Of a stretch of DNA of 64,000 nt, positions 28,477-38,815 are shown piece by piece. The notes under the pieces were generated by a model. That model was not told the DNA's origin. It did not search any database and saw nothing but the letters and a program-made list of their open reading frames with translations. Source of the stretch: Pseudomonas cerasi (GTDB lineage: Bacteria; Pseudomonadota; Gammaproteobacteria; Pseudomonadales; Pseudomonadaceae); NCBI RefSeq assembly GCF_900074915.1, contig NZ_LT222319.1, positions 372,001-436,000 on the forward strand. The letters are read 5' to 3'. Every line of letters begins with the position of its first letter. The stretch's first letter is position 1. Made by a program: the position numbers and the translations under genes.

Positions 28477-28516
28477 AAAAAAGCCCCGAAACGACCAGGT
28501 CGTCCGGGGCTTTTTT
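28477..28516 (-). terminator. Rho-independent terminator of metK
   Basis: A7-GCCCCG, an inner ACGACC-A-GGTCGT stem and CGGGGC-T6 form a perfect extended hairpin 9 bases after the metK stop. It is symmetric, so it could also stop transcription from the left. Confidence 0.9.
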
Positions 28517-28524
28517 CTGGGTTT

Positions 28525-29715
28525 TTACAGGCCGGCAGCTGCGCGCAGGGCGTCGGCGCGGTCGGTTTTTTCCCAAGTGAAGGCGGTGAAGGTGTCATCG
28601 CCAACGGTCATTTCGACCGGGATACGACCGAAGTGGCCGTAGGCTGCAGTGGCCTGGTACATCGGGTGCAGCAGGTCGAGCATGGTGGTGATTGCGTAAG
28701 GACGCAGGTCGAAGTTGTCGCGGACCAGCTTGATGATCTTGTCATCGGACAGCTTGCCGGTGCCGAACGTGTTCAGCGAGATCGAAGTCGGTTGAGCGAC
28801 GCCGATGGCGTAGGACACCTGGATCTCGCAACGCTCGGCCAGGCCGGCAGCGACGATGTTCTTGGCCACGTAACGACCGGCGTAGGCGGCCGAGCGGTCA
28901 ACCTTCGATGGGTCCTTGCCGGAGAAAGCGCCGCCGCCGTGACGGGCCATGCCGCCGTAGGTGTCGACGATGATCTTGCGGCCGGTCAGGCCACAGTCGC
29001 CTACCGGGCCACCGATGATGAAGTTGCCGGTCGGGTTGATGTGGAACTGGGTGTCCTTGTGCAGCAGGTGCGCAGGGATGACGTGTTTGACGATCAGTTC
29101 CATCACGCCTTCGCGCAGGTCCTTGTACGACACATCCGGGTTGTGCTGGGTCGACAACACGATAGCGTCAACGCCGACCACCTTGCCGTTTTCGTAACGG
29201 CAGGTAACCTGGGATTTGGCATCCGGGCGCAGCCACGGCAGCAGGCCGGATTTACGCGCTTCGGCCTGACGCTGCACCAACTGGTGGGAGAAGGTGATCG
29301 GCGCTGGCATCAGCACGTCGGTCTCGTTGCTGGCGTAGCCGAACATCAGGCCCTGGTCGCCAGCGCCCTGATCTTCAGGTTTGCTGCGGTCAACGCCCTG
29401 GGCGATGTCTACCGACTGCTTGCCGATGATGTTCATCACGCCGCAGGTCGCGCCGTCGAAACCGACGTCGGAGCTGTTGTAGCCGATGTCGAGGATGACG
29501 TTACGCACGATGTCTTCCAGATCGACCCAGGCCGAAGTCGACACTTCGCCAGCGATGATCGCCACACCGGTCTTGACCAGTGTTTCGCACGCTACACGGG
29601 CGTATTTGTCTTCAGCGATGATGGCGTCCAGAACCGCGTCGGAAATCTGGTCGGCGATCTTGTCCGGATGCCCTTCGGACACGGACTCGGAGGTGAAAAG
29701 TGAGTATTCGCTCAT
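28525..29715 (-). CDS. metK: S-adenosylmethionine synthetase
   Basis: A 396-residue MetK of normal length. Family motifs visible include [20 protein letters not shown] (N-terminal), [31 protein letters not shown], and [20 protein letters not shown] with the ATP/Pi-binding residues. It makes SAM from methionine and ATP in the cytoplasm. AAGGA lies before the ATG. It lies 20 bases downstream of the ArsR-methyltransferase gene on the same strand, so the two form an operon whose control region is at 30732-30989. Confidence 0.97.
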   Translation of the reverse strand: MSEYSLFTSESVSEGHPDKIADQISDAVLDAIIAEDKYARVACETLVKTGVAIIAGEVSTSAWVDLEDIVRNVILDIGYNSSDVGFDGATCGVMNIIGKQSVDIAQGVDRSKPEDQGAGDQGLMFGYASNETDVLMPAPITFSHQLVQRQAEARKSGLLPWLRPDAKSQVTCRYENGKVVGVDAIVLSTQHNPDVSYKDLREGVMELIVKHVIPAHLLHKDTQFHINPTGNFIIGGPVGDCGLTGRKIIVDTYGGMARHGGGAFSGKDPSKVDRSAAYAGRYVAKNIVAAGLAERCEIQVSYAIGVAQPTSISLNTFGTGKLSDDKIIKLVRDNFDLRPYAITTMLDLLHPMYQATAAYGHFGRIPVEMTVGDDTFTAFTWEKTDRADALRAAAGL

Positions 29716-29735
29716 CTCTACGGGTTTCCTTCATT

Positions 29736-30731
29736 TTACCGATGGTGAGTGTCGCCAGCCGGTCGCTGAAAATGGCGAACCTGGATCTGGAAACCATTAC
29801 GTAAGCCTACATAGAGGCTTTCCCCGGGAACTAGCCCCGCAGCGATGGCCCAACGGGCCAGGTCTTCCTGCTCGAAACCTAACCAGAGATCGCCACAGGC
29901 CTCCCTGGCCCAACTCTGGTCATGACTACACAATTCTGTTACCAGCAGGCTACCGCCGGGTTTTACATGTTCGGCCAGTTGCCTCAAGGCTTCGGCCGGT
30001 ACCGCGAAATGATGCAGCACCATGTTGAGGACGACGCAATCGGCACTGACTTTAGCGTCGGTCAGTGCATCGGCCAGCCTCAGCTCAACGTTAGCCAGCG
30101 CCCTGCGCTCGCAGACGCTACGCGCCAGGTCCAGCATCACCGGGCTGTTGTCCATCGCGATGACCTGACCGAAGCGCCGCGCCAGCTCAGGGAGGAAGCC
30201 GCCGTCACCGGGGCCTACTTCCAGAGCGGTTGCCTGCGCACCAAAGCTCAGTTTGTCGAGCAGGGTCAGCAGGCTTTCGCTGTACTGCGCCAAACCGGCG
30301 ATCAGGTCCTGCTGGGCGCGAAACTTTTCTGCGGTACGGGCGAAAAAATCCTGACTGGCCAGTGCCCGTTGCCGATGCACCAAGCCGATACGGCTCTGTA
30401 CCTCGTCCGGCAAGTCCAGCGTATCCACTTCGTCGAGCAACGCCGCATGCAGCCTGCCACCCGGCAGTTCGGTGTGGGGCAGGGCGCGCCGGTAGAAAAT
30501 CGCGTTGCCTTCACGCCGTGTCGCGACCAGATCAGCCTGCGCCAGCACCTTGAGGTGATGGCTCATGCCGGACTGGCCGATAGCGAAAATCTGCGCCAGT
30601 TCCAGCACGCCGAACGAGTCGTTGGTCAGCACACGCAGCACGTTCAGCCGCAAGGGATCGCCGCCGGCCTTGCACAATGCAGAGAGGTCGTCGCATGCAT
30701 CGTGGCGAATGGCAGGTACACGCAGGTTCAT
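29736..30731 (-). CDS. ArsR-family regulator fused to a SAM-dependent methyltransferase
   Basis: A 331-residue two-domain protein. Residues 1-90 form an ArsR winged helix (LSALCKAGGDPLRLNVLRVL, ELAQIFAIGQSGMSHHLKVLAQADLV, REGNAIFYRRA). Residues about 150-320 form a class I methyltransferase (ALEVGPGDGGFLPELA, MDNSPVMLDLA, VVLNMVLHHF, LLVTELCSHD). The same gene precedes metK in other pseudomonads. SahR-type ArsR regulators sense S-adenosylhomocysteine and control SAM-cycle genes in Proteobacteria. A sensor role for the methyltransferase domain here is inference. A perfect palindrome sits 40 bases upstream. Confidence 0.88.
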   Translation of the reverse strand: MNLRVPAIRHDACDDLSALCKAGGDPLRLNVLRVLTNDSFGVLELAQIFAIGQSGMSHHLKVLAQADLVATRREGNAIFYRRALPHTELPGGRLHAALLDEVDTLDLPDEVQSRIGLVHRQRALASQDFFARTAEKFRAQQDLIAGLAQYSESLLTLLDKLSFGAQATALEVGPGDGGFLPELARRFGQVIAMDNSPVMLDLARSVCERRALANVELRLADALTDAKVSADCVVLNMVLHHFAVPAEALRQLAEHVKPGGSLLVTELCSHDQSWAREACGDLWLGFEQEDLARWAIAAGLVPGESLYVGLRNGFQIQVRHFQRPAGDTHHR

Positions 30732-30770
30732 AGCTGCGCAGTCTAGAGAGCGATCCGGAGTGTCGCAAGG

Positions 30771-30796
30771 GCAATATCAAAAAGTTTTGATATTGC
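30771..30796. promoter_or_regulatory. Perfect 12+12 palindrome, candidate operator of the ArsR-methyltransferase regulator
   Basis: GCAATATCAAAA-AG-TTTTGATATTGC is perfect over 12 bases per arm. It lies in the divergent gap between the regulator-metK operon and tkt, 40 bases from the regulator start. Size, AT-rich core and position fit an ArsR-dimer operator giving autoregulation and control of metK. Confidence 0.65.
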
Positions 30797-30989
30797 TCGA
30801 TGGATGGCGCCGGTCAGGCGTTGTGAACTTGTCGTGCAGGCGGGTGATCCAGTCTTTGCGTGGCAAATAATGTCCGCAACCCCGGAAAAAAGCCTATGGT
30901 CGTCTATCTGTGATTGCCCCCGGCCTGTCCGTGAGGGAAAATGACCTTCTTTTTCTCAATCCTATTTCTTAATTCCCAGGAGATCAGCG

Positions 30990-32987
30990 ATGCCAAGCCG
31001 TCGTGAGCGTGCCAACGCTATTCGTGCCCTCAGCATGGATGCCGTGCAAAAAGCCAACAGCGGCCATCCGGGTGCCCCCATGGGCATGGCGGATATCGCC
31101 GAGGTTCTTTGGCGCGATTATCTGAAGCACAACCCGGCAAACCCTGCGTTTGCCGACCGTGACCGTTTCATCATGTCCAACGGCCACGGCTCGATGCTGG
31201 TCTACTCGTTGCTGCACCTGACCGGCTACGACCTGTCCATCGACGACCTGAAAAACTTCCGTCAATTGCACAGCCGCACTCCGGGTCACCCGGAATACGG
31301 ATACACGCCTGGCGTCGAGACCACCACCGGTCCGCTGGGTCAGGGCTTTGCCAACGCCGTCGGTTTCGCTGCTGCCGAGAAGACCCTCGCCGCACAGTTC
31401 AACCGTCCAGGCCACTCGATCGTCGATCACCATACCTACGTGTTCATGGGCGATGGCTGCATGATGGAAGGTATTTCCCACGAAGCGGCGTCGCTGGCCG
31501 GCACGTTGCAGCTGAACAAGCTGATCGCGTTCTACGACGACAACGGCATCTCCATCGATGGTGAAGTGGAAGGCTGGTTCACCGACGATACGCCTAAGCG
31601 TTTCGAGTCGTACGGCTGGTTGGTGATCCGCAATGTCGACGGTCATGACCCTGAAGAAATTAAGACAGCCATCGAAACCGCTCGCAAGAGCGACCAGCCA
31701 ACGCTGATCTGCTGCAAGACCACCATCGGTTTCGGTTCGCCGAACAAGCAGGGCAAGGAAGAGTCCCACGGTGCGCCACTGGGTGCTGACGAAATCGCCC
31801 TGACCCGTGCCGCGCTGAAGTGGAATCACGGTCCTTTCGAAATCCCGGCTGATATCTATGCCGAGTGGAACGCGAAGGAAAAAGGTCTGGGGGCCGAAGC
31901 CGAGTGGGACCAGCGCTTTGCTGCCTATTCCGCCGCGTTCCCGGAGCTGGCCAACGACTTCATTCGTCGCATGAGTGGGCAATTGCCTGCAGATTTCGCT
32001 GAAAAATCAGCGGCTTATGTCGCTGAAGTCAACGCCAAGGGCGAAACCATCGCCAGCCGCAAGGCCAGCCAGAACGCACTGGGTGCACTCGGCCCGTTGC
32101 TGCCTGAAATTCTGGGTGGTTCGGCTGACCTTGCCGGATCCAACCTGACCATCTGGAAAGGCTGCAAGAGCATCACCGGCGAAGACCCTAACGGCAACTA
32201 CCTGCATTACGGTGTTCGCGAGTTCGGTATGGGCGCCATGATGAACGGCATCGCCCTGCACGGCGGCTTCGTGCCTTACGGCGCAACCTTCCTGATCTTC
32301 ATGGAATATGCTCGCAACGCGGTGCGTATGGCCTCGTTGATGAAGAAGCGCGTGATCTACGTATTCACTCACGACTCCATCGGTCTGGGCGAAGACGGCC
32401 CGACTCACCAGCCGATCGAGCAATTGACCAGCCTGCGTACCACGCCGAACCTGGACACCTGGCGTCCTGCGGATGCCGTGGAGTCGGCCGTGGCATGGAA
32501 ACACGCTATCGAGCGTGACGATGGCCCGTCGGCACTGATCTTCTCCCGTCAGAACCTGACTCATCAGGCGCGTGACGAGAAGCAACTGTCATGCATCGCG
32601 CGTGGCGGTTACGTACTGCGTGATTGCGCTGCCGAGCCTGAGCTGATCCTGATCGCGACCGGTTCGGAAGTCGGTCTGGCTGTCCAGGCTTACGACAAAC
32701 TGACCGAGCAGGGCCGCAACGTGCGCGTGGTGTCCATGCCATGCACCAGCATTTTCGAAGCTCAGGATGCTGCTTACAAGCAGGCGGTGCTGCCGTTGCA
32801 GGTCAGCGCGCGTATTGCCATCGAAGCGGCTCACGCCGACTACTGGTACAAATACGTAGGTCTGGAAGGGCGCGTGATCGGCATGACCACCTTCGGCGAG
32901 TCGGCCCCTGCGCCAGCGCTGTTCGAAGAGTTCGGGTTCACGCTGGAAAACGTCCTGAGCACTGCTGAAGAGCTGCTCGAAGACTGA
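30990..32987 (+). CDS. tkt: Transketolase
   Basis: A 665-residue thiamine-diphosphate enzyme of normal length. Signatures are [30 protein letters not shown], the ThDP/metal motif GDGCMMEG...[16 protein letters not shown], and the C-terminal transketolase motif [23 protein letters not shown] with [19 protein letters not shown]. It transfers two-carbon ketol units in the pentose phosphate pathway and feeds erythrose-4-phosphate to the adjacent epd. CCCAGGAGATC precedes the ATG. Confidence 0.97.
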   Translation: MPSRRERANAIRALSMDAVQKANSGHPGAPMGMADIAEVLWRDYLKHNPANPAFADRDRFIMSNGHGSMLVYSLLHLTGYDLSIDDLKNFRQLHSRTPGHPEYGYTPGVETTTGPLGQGFANAVGFAAAEKTLAAQFNRPGHSIVDHHTYVFMGDGCMMEGISHEAASLAGTLQLNKLIAFYDDNGISIDGEVEGWFTDDTPKRFESYGWLVIRNVDGHDPEEIKTAIETARKSDQPTLICCKTTIGFGSPNKQGKEESHGAPLGADEIALTRAALKWNHGPFEIPADIYAEWNAKEKGLGAEAEWDQRFAAYSAAFPELANDFIRRMSGQLPADFAEKSAAYVAEVNAKGETIASRKASQNALGALGPLLPEILGGSADLAGSNLTIWKGCKSITGEDPNGNYLHYGVREFGMGAMMNGIALHGGFVPYGATFLIFMEYARNAVRMASLMKKRVIYVFTHDSIGLGEDGPTHQPIEQLTSLRTTPNLDTWRPADAVESAVAWKHAIERDDGPSALIFSRQNLTHQARDEKQLSCIARGGYVLRDCAAEPELILIATGSEVGLAVQAYDKLTEQGRNVRVVSMPCTSIFEAQDAAYKQAVLPLQVSARIAIEAAHADYWYKYVGLEGRVIGMTTFGESAPAPALFEEFGFTLENVLSTAEELLED

Positions 32988-33007
32988 TCAGCTATGTGAT
33001 GTTGATG

Positions 33008-33128
33008 TTGTGGGAGCGACCGGGGCGGCGATCCGCCTTGCTCGCGAAGGAAGCGCCTCGGTGAGTCAGGCAAACCGGGTGCTCCCATTCGCGAGCAAAG
33101 CGGATCGCCGCCCCTGTTGCTCCCACAG
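33008..33128. repeat. Paired REP palindrome (REPIN-like) between tkt and epd
   Basis: Two 41-base arms (33008-33048 and 33088-33128) are inverted copies matching at 37 of 41 positions. They begin TTGTGGGAGCGACCGGGG and end with CTCGCGAA. The GTGGGAGC start is the standard mark of Pseudomonas REP sequences. The pair could also fold as a large hairpin downstream of tkt. Confidence 0.85.
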
Positions 33129-33173
33129 GTTTTATCGTTTACGCAATCAGATCCAGCCCCTGGCGAAAATTTC

Positions 33174-34217
33174 ATGCCCCAGCCCCGCCCTTACAAAGTT
33201 GCTCTGAACGGTTACGGCCGTATTGGTCGTTGCGTTGTTCGCGCGCTGTGCGAGCGAGGGGCCAAGGCCGGGTTTGAAGTGGTTGCCATCAACGATCTGG
33301 CCGACATGGCCAGTCTTGAATACCTCACGCGCTTTGACTCCACACACGGCCGGTTTCCCGGCGAAGTGCGGGTCGAAGGGCAATACCTGCACATCAATGA
33401 CCACCGGATCAAGGTCCTGCGCAGTGCGACGCCCGAAGGCATCGACTGGGCCGGTCTGGAAGTCGATCTGGTGCTTGAGTGTTCCGGTGTCTACAACACT
33501 CGCGAAGATGGCCAGCGCTTTCTGGAGGCCGGTGCGCCGCGGGTGCTGTTTTCCCAGCCGATGGCCAGCGAACGGGATGTCGATGCCACCGTCGTGTTCG
33601 GCATCAATCAGCACAAGCTGACTGGCCGCGAGCTGCTGGTCTCGGCCGCGTCGTGCACCACCAACTGCAGCGTGCCGCTGCTGCGCTTGCTGGATCAGGC
33701 CATCGGCCTGGAATACATGACTATTACCACCATCCACTCGGCGATGAATGATCAACCGGTGATCGACGCTTATCATCACGAGGATCTGCGCCGTACGCGG
33801 TCGGCTTTCCAGTCGATCATTCCGGTGTCCACCGGTCTGGCGCGAGGAATCGAACGGCTGCTTCCGGAACTTGCCGGCCGAATTCAGGCCAAAGCTGTTC
33901 GCGTGCCGACGGTGAATGTGTCCTGTCTGGACATTACGTTGCAGATGTCGCGAGACACCGATGCCGTGGAGATCAACCGTATCCTGCGTGAGGCCGCCAC
34001 CAGCGGTCCGCTCAAGGGGCTGCTGGCCTACACGGAATTGCCGCACGCCAGTTGCGATTTCAACCATGACCCGCATTCGGCCATTGTCGATGCGAGTCAG
34101 ACCCGCGTTTCCGGACCCCGGCTGGTCAATCTGCTGGCCTGGTTCGACAACGAGTGGGGCTTTGCCAATCGAATGCTCGACGTCGCCGATCACTTTCTGC
34201 GCGTCGCTGACCAATAA
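33174..34217 (+). CDS. epd: Erythrose-4-phosphate dehydrogenase (GAPDH family)
   Basis: A 347-residue enzyme with NAD-binding [17 protein letters not shown], catalytic cysteine in [16 protein letters not shown], and C-terminal [20 protein letters not shown]. It is likely erythrose-4-phosphate dehydrogenase of the pyridoxal phosphate route, because it lies between tkt and pgk as epd does in other gamma-proteobacteria. A glyceraldehyde-3-phosphate role cannot be excluded. Start chosen at ATG 33174 ([13 protein letters not shown]), since the upstream extension lies in the REP arm. Confidence 0.9.
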   Translation: MPQPRPYKVALNGYGRIGRCVVRALCERGAKAGFEVVAINDLADMASLEYLTRFDSTHGRFPGEVRVEGQYLHINDHRIKVLRSATPEGIDWAGLEVDLVLECSGVYNTREDGQRFLEAGAPRVLFSQPMASERDVDATVVFGINQHKLTGRELLVSAASCTTNCSVPLLRLLDQAIGLEYMTITTIHSAMNDQPVIDAYHHEDLRRTRSAFQSIIPVSTGLARGIERLLPELAGRIQAKAVRVPTVNVSCLDITLQMSRDTDAVEINRILREAATSGPLKGLLAYTELPHASCDFNHDPHSAIVDASQTRVSGPRLVNLLAWFDNEWGFANRMLDVADHFLRVADQ

Positions 34218-34239
34218 CGGTAAAAAAACAGGAATGCTC

Positions 34240-35403
34240 ATGACCGTCTTGAAGATGACCGACCTCGATCTGCAAGGTAAACGTGTACTGATTCGCGAAG
34301 ACCTCAACGTCCCGGTAAAGGACGGCGTAGTCAGCAGTGATGCACGTATCCTCGCTTCGCTGCCGACCATCAGGCTGGCGTTGGAGAAGGGCGCGGCCGT
34401 CATGGTCTGCTCACACCTTGGCCGCCCGACCGAGGGTGAGTTTTCTGCCGAGAACAGCCTCAAGCCGGTTGCCGACTACCTGAGCAAGGCGCTGGGTCGT
34501 GACGTTCCGCTGGTTGCCGATTACCTGGAAGGGGTCGACGTGAAAGCGGGTGATGTCGTCCTGTTCGAGAACGTTCGCTTCAACAAGGGCGAGAAAAAGA
34601 ACGCCGACGAGCTGGCGCAGCAATACGCAGCACTGTGCGACGTGTTCGTGATGGATGCCTTTGGCACCGCCCACCGTGCCGAGGGTTCTACTCACGGCGT
34701 GGCAAAATTCGCCAAGGTGGCAGCGGCAGGTCCGTTGCTGGCCGCCGAGCTTGAAGCACTGGGCAAGGCCCTGGGCGCTCCGGCCCAGCCGATGACCGCC
34801 ATCGTGGCGGGCTCCAAGGTCTCCACCAAGCTGGACGTACTCAACAGCCTGAGCGGCATCTGCAATCAGTTGATCGTCGGCGGCGGCATTGCCAACACCT
34901 TTCTGGCTGCGGCTGGTCACAAGGTCGGTAAATCGTTGTACGAACCTGACCTGCTCGACACCGCTCGCGCCATCGCCGCCAAGGTCAGCGTGCCATTGCC
35001 GACGGACGTGGTGGTTGCCAAGGAGTTCGCCGAGAGCGCTGCCGCTACTGTCAAACTGATCGCTGACGTCGCCGATGACGATATGATTCTCGATATTGGC
35101 CCGCAAACTGCTGCGCATTTCGCCGAATTACTGAAATCTTCCGGGACTATCCTGTGGAACGGTCCGGTCGGCGTTTTTGAGTTCGATCAGTTCGGTGAAG
35201 GCACCAAAACGCTGGCCAAGGCCATCGCTGAAAGCCAGGCGTTCTCCATCGCGGGCGGTGGCGACACGCTGGCGGCCATCGACAAGTATGGTGTGGCAGA
35301 ACAGATTTCCTACATTTCGACCGGTGGCGGTGCGTTCCTCGAGTTCGTGGAAGGCAAGGTTCTGCCTGCGGTGGAAATGCTCGAACAACGCGCCAAGGCT
35401 TGA
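34240..35403 (+). CDS. pgk: Phosphoglycerate kinase
   Basis: A 387-residue enzyme of the usual length. Visible motifs are [73 protein letters not shown], and the nucleotide-binding [17 protein letters not shown] with GGGDTLAAI. It makes ATP from 1,3-bisphosphoglycerate. AGGA lies 6 bases before ATG 34240. It lies 22 bases after epd and is probably co-transcribed with it. Confidence 0.97.
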   Translation: MTVLKMTDLDLQGKRVLIREDLNVPVKDGVVSSDARILASLPTIRLALEKGAAVMVCSHLGRPTEGEFSAENSLKPVADYLSKALGRDVPLVADYLEGVDVKAGDVVLFENVRFNKGEKKNADELAQQYAALCDVFVMDAFGTAHRAEGSTHGVAKFAKVAAAGPLLAAELEALGKALGAPAQPMTAIVAGSKVSTKLDVLNSLSGICNQLIVGGGIANTFLAAAGHKVGKSLYEPDLLDTARAIAAKVSVPLPTDVVVAKEFAESAAATVKLIADVADDDMILDIGPQTAAHFAELLKSSGTILWNGPVGVFEFDQFGEGTKTLAKAIAESQAFSIAGGGDTLAAIDKYGVAEQISYISTGGGAFLEFVEGKVLPAVEMLEQRAKA

Positions 35404-35430
35404 GTGAAAGCCTTGGACAAGGAGTGGTCA

Positions 35431-35661
35431 ATGGTCAGGGCGTTACCGTGGTTTCTCATCGCAGGTTTACTGGCCGGTTGCGCGGGCAAGCCTGCGGCTG
35501 AAGAGGTGGAGAGCGACTCCCCGACCCAACCGCTCCAGTTAAGCTGCTATCAGGCGGGCTGGCAGGCAGAAACGGTGCCGGTGATCTACAAGCGCGGCGG
35601 CCCCGAGGTGTGGGATCGTTACGAATTCATGCCGCGGACAGGCAATGTAGGGTGTCTGTGA
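35431..35661 (+). CDS. Small predicted lipoprotein
   Basis: A 76-residue protein. ATG 35431 follows AAGGAGTGGTCA. The signal peptide ends in lipobox LLAGC (LIAGLLAGCAG), and the mature part is short with two more cysteines (LSCYQ, NVGCL). Function unknown. P. aeruginosa has hypothetical small genes at the same place between pgk and fda. It may be translated from the epd-pgk message. Confidence 0.75.
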   Translation: MVRALPWFLIAGLLAGCAGKPAAEEVESDSPTQPLQLSCYQAGWQAETVPVIYKRGGPEVWDRYEFMPRTGNVGCL

Positions 35662-35745
35662 GCCAGGTCTGAAACCCGTTGGCAACATTGACGGGCTTCA
35701 GCGGTCTTTAAAGGGTGGATATTTTTCCGGGAAAGGAGTTTCGCC

Positions 35746-35943
35746 ATGAAGATCGCTGCCCTGGCTCTGATGAGCTGCATTGTACTGGCTGGTTGTACCG
35801 GTTCTGGCTCGCGTGCCAAGACCTGTCAGATATTCAGCCCGGCCGCCGTGAATGTGCCAACGACTGAAAACAGTCAACGGGTTGAGGCACATGTCACCGG
35901 TGAGCCGGCCGATGACCGAAAACAGGAACAGAACTGCCCCTGA
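35746..35943 (+). CDS. Very small predicted lipoprotein
   Basis: A 65-residue protein with a lipoprotein signal (ALALMSCIVLAGC). Its mature part (TGSGSRAKTCQIFSPAAVNVPTTENSQRV...) has no recognised domain. GGAAAGGAG precedes the ATG. It sits between another small lipoprotein and an MliC-like gene. The good ribosome site and lipobox support it as real; I cannot assign a function. Confidence 0.65.
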   Translation: MKIAALALMSCIVLAGCTGSGSRAKTCQIFSPAAVNVPTTENSQRVEAHVTGEPADDRKQEQNCP

Positions 35944-35995
35944 CAGTTGAAACGAACGGCACACGCCGCGTTTCGCAGGGCAGCCAGGAGACGTA

Positions 35996-36322
35996 ATGAA
36001 AGGCGTGATTGCCCTCGGGGTGTTGGCAGTGCTTGGCGGTTGTTCGAGCATGAGTTCATCGCAGCAGAATGACCCTTGGAATCGCTGGGTATGTGACAGC
36101 AATGCAGAGGTCAACTGGCGCTACATCGACTCGGCCAAAAAGGAAGTCGATGTTCGTCTGAATCAAAGCGATCAGGTGTTCAGGCTCAAGGCTGAACCCG
36201 GCGCTGCCAGCGGTACGCTGTACAGCAACAATGTGTTGGCATTCGTCAACAAGGGTAGCGAGGGCCTGATCTATTGGGACGCTACCAACGATCTGATCGG
36301 TCGCGGCTGCAAGGCCAGATAA
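35996..36322 (+). CDS. MliC-like lipoprotein (C-type lysozyme inhibitor type)
   Basis: A 108-residue lipoprotein with lipobox VLGGC (VLAVLGGCSS). The body contains WVCDSNAEVNWRYIDSAKKEVDVRLN, a Cys-bounded beta-barrel pattern ending IGRGCKAR. This resembles the MliC/PliC family, which blocks host or competitor C-type lysozyme at the membrane. The match is from pattern memory. A family member of another function is possible. Confidence 0.62.
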   Translation: MKGVIALGVLAVLGGCSSMSSSQQNDPWNRWVCDSNAEVNWRYIDSAKKEVDVRLNQSDQVFRLKAEPGAASGTLYSNNVLAFVNKGSEGLIYWDATNDLIGRGCKAR

Positions 36323-36435
36323 GTCGGATCTCGGGCACACACGCGCGGCCTTGTGGCTGAGCTTATAACTTGAATGGCAGCCGCCACTACGGCAGGCTTG
36401 CTCGACTAACGACCCTACCGGGAGAGACACAGACA

Positions 36436-37500
36436 ATGGCACTTATCAGCATGCGCCAGATGTTGGACCACGCAGCCGAATTCGGCTACGGCGTTCCAGC
36501 TTTCAACGTAAACAACCTGGAACAGATGCGCGCCATTATGGAAGCGGCCGACAAGACCGACTCCCCGGTGATCGTCCAGGCTTCTGCCGGTGCCCGCAAA
36601 TACGCCGGTGCGCCGTTCCTGCGTCACCTGATCCTCGCCGCGATCGAAGAATTCCCGCACATCCCGGTGGTCATGCACCAGGACCACGGTACCAGCCCTG
36701 ACATCTGCCAGCGCTCGATCCAGCTGGGCTTCAGCTCGGTGATGATGGACGGCTCGCTGCGTGAAGACGGCAAGTCTCCGGCCGATTACGACTATAACGT
36801 CGACGTGACCCGTCGCGTTGTGTCCTTCGCTCACGCCTGCGGCGTTTCCGTGGAAGGCGAGCTGGGCGTGCTGGGCTCGCTGGAAACCGGCATGGCTGGT
36901 GAAGAAGACGGCGTGGGTGCGGAAGGCGTTCTGGATCACAGCCAGATGCTGACCGACCCGGAAGAAGCCGCTGACTTCGTCAAGCGCACTCAGGTCGATG
37001 CCCTGGCCATCGCCATCGGCACCAGCCACGGCGCTTATAAGTTCACCAAGCCGCCTACCGGCGACATCCTGGCGATCGAGCGCATCAAAGAGATCCACAA
37101 GCGCATCCCTAACACTCACCTGGTGATGCACGGTTCTTCGTCCGTTCCACAGGAATGGCTGAAAATCATCAACGAGTTCGGCGGCGACATCAAAGAAACC
37201 TACGGTGTGCCGGTCGAAGAGATCGTTGAAGGCATCAAGCACGGCGTGCGCAAGGTCAACATCGATACTGACCTGCGTCTGGCATCGACCGGTGCGATCC
37301 GCGAATTCATGGCCAAAAACCCGAGCGAGTTCGACCCGCGCAAGTACCTGGCCAAGACTGTCGTGGCCATGCGTGACGTATGTATCGCCCGTTATGAAGC
37401 ATTCGGCACCGCTGGCAACGCCTCGAAGATCAAGCCGATCTCCCTGGACGCCATGTTCGAACGCTACGCGCGTGGCGAGCTGGATGCCAAGGTCAACTGA
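36436..37500 (+). CDS. fda: Class II fructose-1,6-bisphosphate aldolase
   Basis: A 354-residue zinc aldolase of the longer (Calvin-type) class II form. Metal-binding histidines lie in [11 protein letters not shown] and in the later [14 protein letters not shown] and [33 protein letters not shown] is also typical. It splits FBP to DHAP and GAP. The start is ATG 36436 after GGGAGAGACAC. It completes the tkt-epd-pgk-fda sugar-phosphate block. Confidence 0.97.
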   Translation: MALISMRQMLDHAAEFGYGVPAFNVNNLEQMRAIMEAADKTDSPVIVQASAGARKYAGAPFLRHLILAAIEEFPHIPVVMHQDHGTSPDICQRSIQLGFSSVMMDGSLREDGKSPADYDYNVDVTRRVVSFAHACGVSVEGELGVLGSLETGMAGEEDGVGAEGVLDHSQMLTDPEEAADFVKRTQVDALAIAIGTSHGAYKFTKPPTGDILAIERIKEIHKRIPNTHLVMHGSSSVPQEWLKIINEFGGDIKETYGVPVEEIVEGIKHGVRKVNIDTDLRLASTGAIREFMAKNPSEFDPRKYLAKTVVAMRDVCIARYEAFGTAGNASKIKPISLDAMFERYARGELDAKVN

Positions 37501-37518
37501 GTTGATTGAGCATTGAAG

Positions 37519-37544
37519 AAACCCGCAGAAATGCGGGTTTTTTT
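37519..37544 (+). terminator. Rho-independent terminator of fda
   Basis: AAACCCGCA-GAAA-TGCGGGTTTTTTT, a perfect GC stem with a tetraloop and T run, begins 19 bases after the fda stop. Confidence 0.92.
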
Positions 37545-37572
37545 ATGTCGGGTCAAAAGTAACTGCGCGGCG

Positions 37573-37690
37573 AATGAATGTGACGCGGAGCGTCACGAAC
37601 TGCATTCCCACGCTGGAGCGTGAGGAACGATAATCCCCGCTATCGTGCGACGCTCTGCGTCGCATGCCGTTCTGGACGCTTTGCGTCCTC
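37573..37690. repeat. Dispersed intergenic palindromic repeat, related to 27899-28425
   Basis: GACGCGGAGCGTCACGAACTGCATTCCCACGC and GCGTGAGGAACGAT, followed by GACGCTCTGCGTCGCATG, match the inverse of the ligB-metK repeat unit. The segment lies between the fda terminator and the DUF3010 gene. Confidence 0.75.
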
Positions 37691-37701
37691 TCTCGAAAGG
37701 C

Positions 37702-38121
37702 TTAAACGCTCTTCATCACACCCGCACACGCCGCCTTGTATGCTTCGTGCTGATACTTGTTCAGGGTGTCGGGCAGGGCGAAGGTGTGTTTCTTGTTCTG
37801 CGCATTGACAGTCTGCGGCGAGATCAGCACCACGTTGCAATCAGACATCAGTTGAAAGATGGTTTCGATCTTGAAGGTGGTCGGCCCGCCAGCGAATTCG
37901 CCTTTCTTGCTGCGCTTCTTGATAACCACATGGCTGATGCCGTTTTCACGCACGAAACCGGCGAGTTGCGTGGAGAAGGCTTTGACGTTGGCGGCCTCGT
38001 CATCGTCCTCCAGCGCAAGCTTCTTGGTGGCGAGCGGCAAGTGCTCGATGCCGCCATTACGTCGAGTGGCGAGGGCGAAGATAGCTTCGCTGCCTTTGAT
38101 TTCTACACCGCAAATAATCAT
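37702..38121 (-). CDS. DUF3010 family protein
   Basis: A 139-residue cytoplasmic protein. MIICGVEIKGSEAIFALATRRNGG at the N-terminus and HVVIKKRSKKGEFAGGPTTFKIETIFQLM in the middle match DUF3010, which has an RNase H-like start but no proven activity. It lies convergent with fda and alone on its strand before the LprI-like gene. Confidence 0.85.
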   Translation of the reverse strand: MIICGVEIKGSEAIFALATRRNGGIEHLPLATKKLALEDDDEAANVKAFSTQLAGFVRENGISHVVIKKRSKKGEFAGGPTTFKIETIFQLMSDCNVVLISPQTVNAQNKKHTFALPDTLNKYQHEAYKAACAGVMKSV

Positions 38122-38176
38122 GAGAAAACCTGATGAGCTCGTTCATATAAAGAGGCAGGTTATCTCATCGTAGACG

Positions 38177-38587
38177 TTATTCCTGCGCTATCGACTCCAG
38201 ATACTCCGAGCGCTCGTCACTCATGCGCGCAATGCAGTCGTTTTCGCTGATAGTGAAGGCTTTGCTGCCTGCTGCAGAAGGGAAGACCTCAACCGCGCAG
38301 TCGGCGTCACGCAGCTTCTCCCAGGCTTGCTGAGCGGTCTTGAGTTTGCTGGTAAAGTCGTTGAACTGCGTCTTGTTGGCGACGAACTGCGACTGAACGC
38401 GCTTAAGCAGGTTGTCGAAGTTTTCCTTGAGCAACTGTTCGGCAGTGGTGCGGCTGTAGGCCGAGCATTCCAGGGTCTGCTTGTCGTCCTCGACACCGTC
38501 GCAGGGCGACGCGTCTGGATTCTGGGCGGCGTGTACGCCTGTCACGGCCGTCGTCATAAGGGCCAGGGTCAGCAAAAACGTTTTCAT
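38177..38587 (-). CDS. LprI-like (DUF1311) secreted protein, possible lysozyme inhibitor
   Basis: A 136-residue exported protein with signal peptide MKTFLLTLALMTTAVTGVHAA. The mature part has four cysteines and the pattern C...ECSAYSRTTAEQLLKENFDNLLKRV...AWEKLRDADC...ENDCIARMSDERSEYL. This is the DUF1311/LprI pattern, a family that includes lysozyme inhibitors. The start at 38587 has GGAG upstream. An open frame of 59 codons before it has no signal or similarity. Confidence 0.78.
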   Translation of the reverse strand: MKTFLLTLALMTTAVTGVHAAQNPDASPCDGVEDDKQTLECSAYSRTTAEQLLKENFDNLLKRVQSQFVANKTQFNDFTSKLKTAQQAWEKLRDADCAVEVFPSAAGSKAFTISENDCIARMSDERSEYLESIAQE

Positions 38588-38815
38588 CGAGTCGCTCCGA
38601 TCCATTGATAGGCTCGATTCTGTCTCAAGCGTGAGACATTGAACAGGTTTACGACATCGCCCGACGACTCGCCGTCCCCCTTTGTCGCATCTTGACGCTT
38701 TCGGCAAACCCCCTGTCGTTTTTGCACCCGGTTCCCCTGACCCTCCGGCATATGCTGACCCCATTAGCGCCGACAGCCGATTCGGCGCACCGCAATCAAA
38801 AAAGGGGACAGCCTG

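Noticed and set aside
29716..29735. SAM riboswitch in front of metK
   Set aside because: Only 20 bases separate metK from the upstream gene; no room for the aptamer.
33147..34463. Minus-strand frame of 438 codons across epd and pgk
   Set aside because: Crosses two well-supported plus-strand genes and shows no domain.
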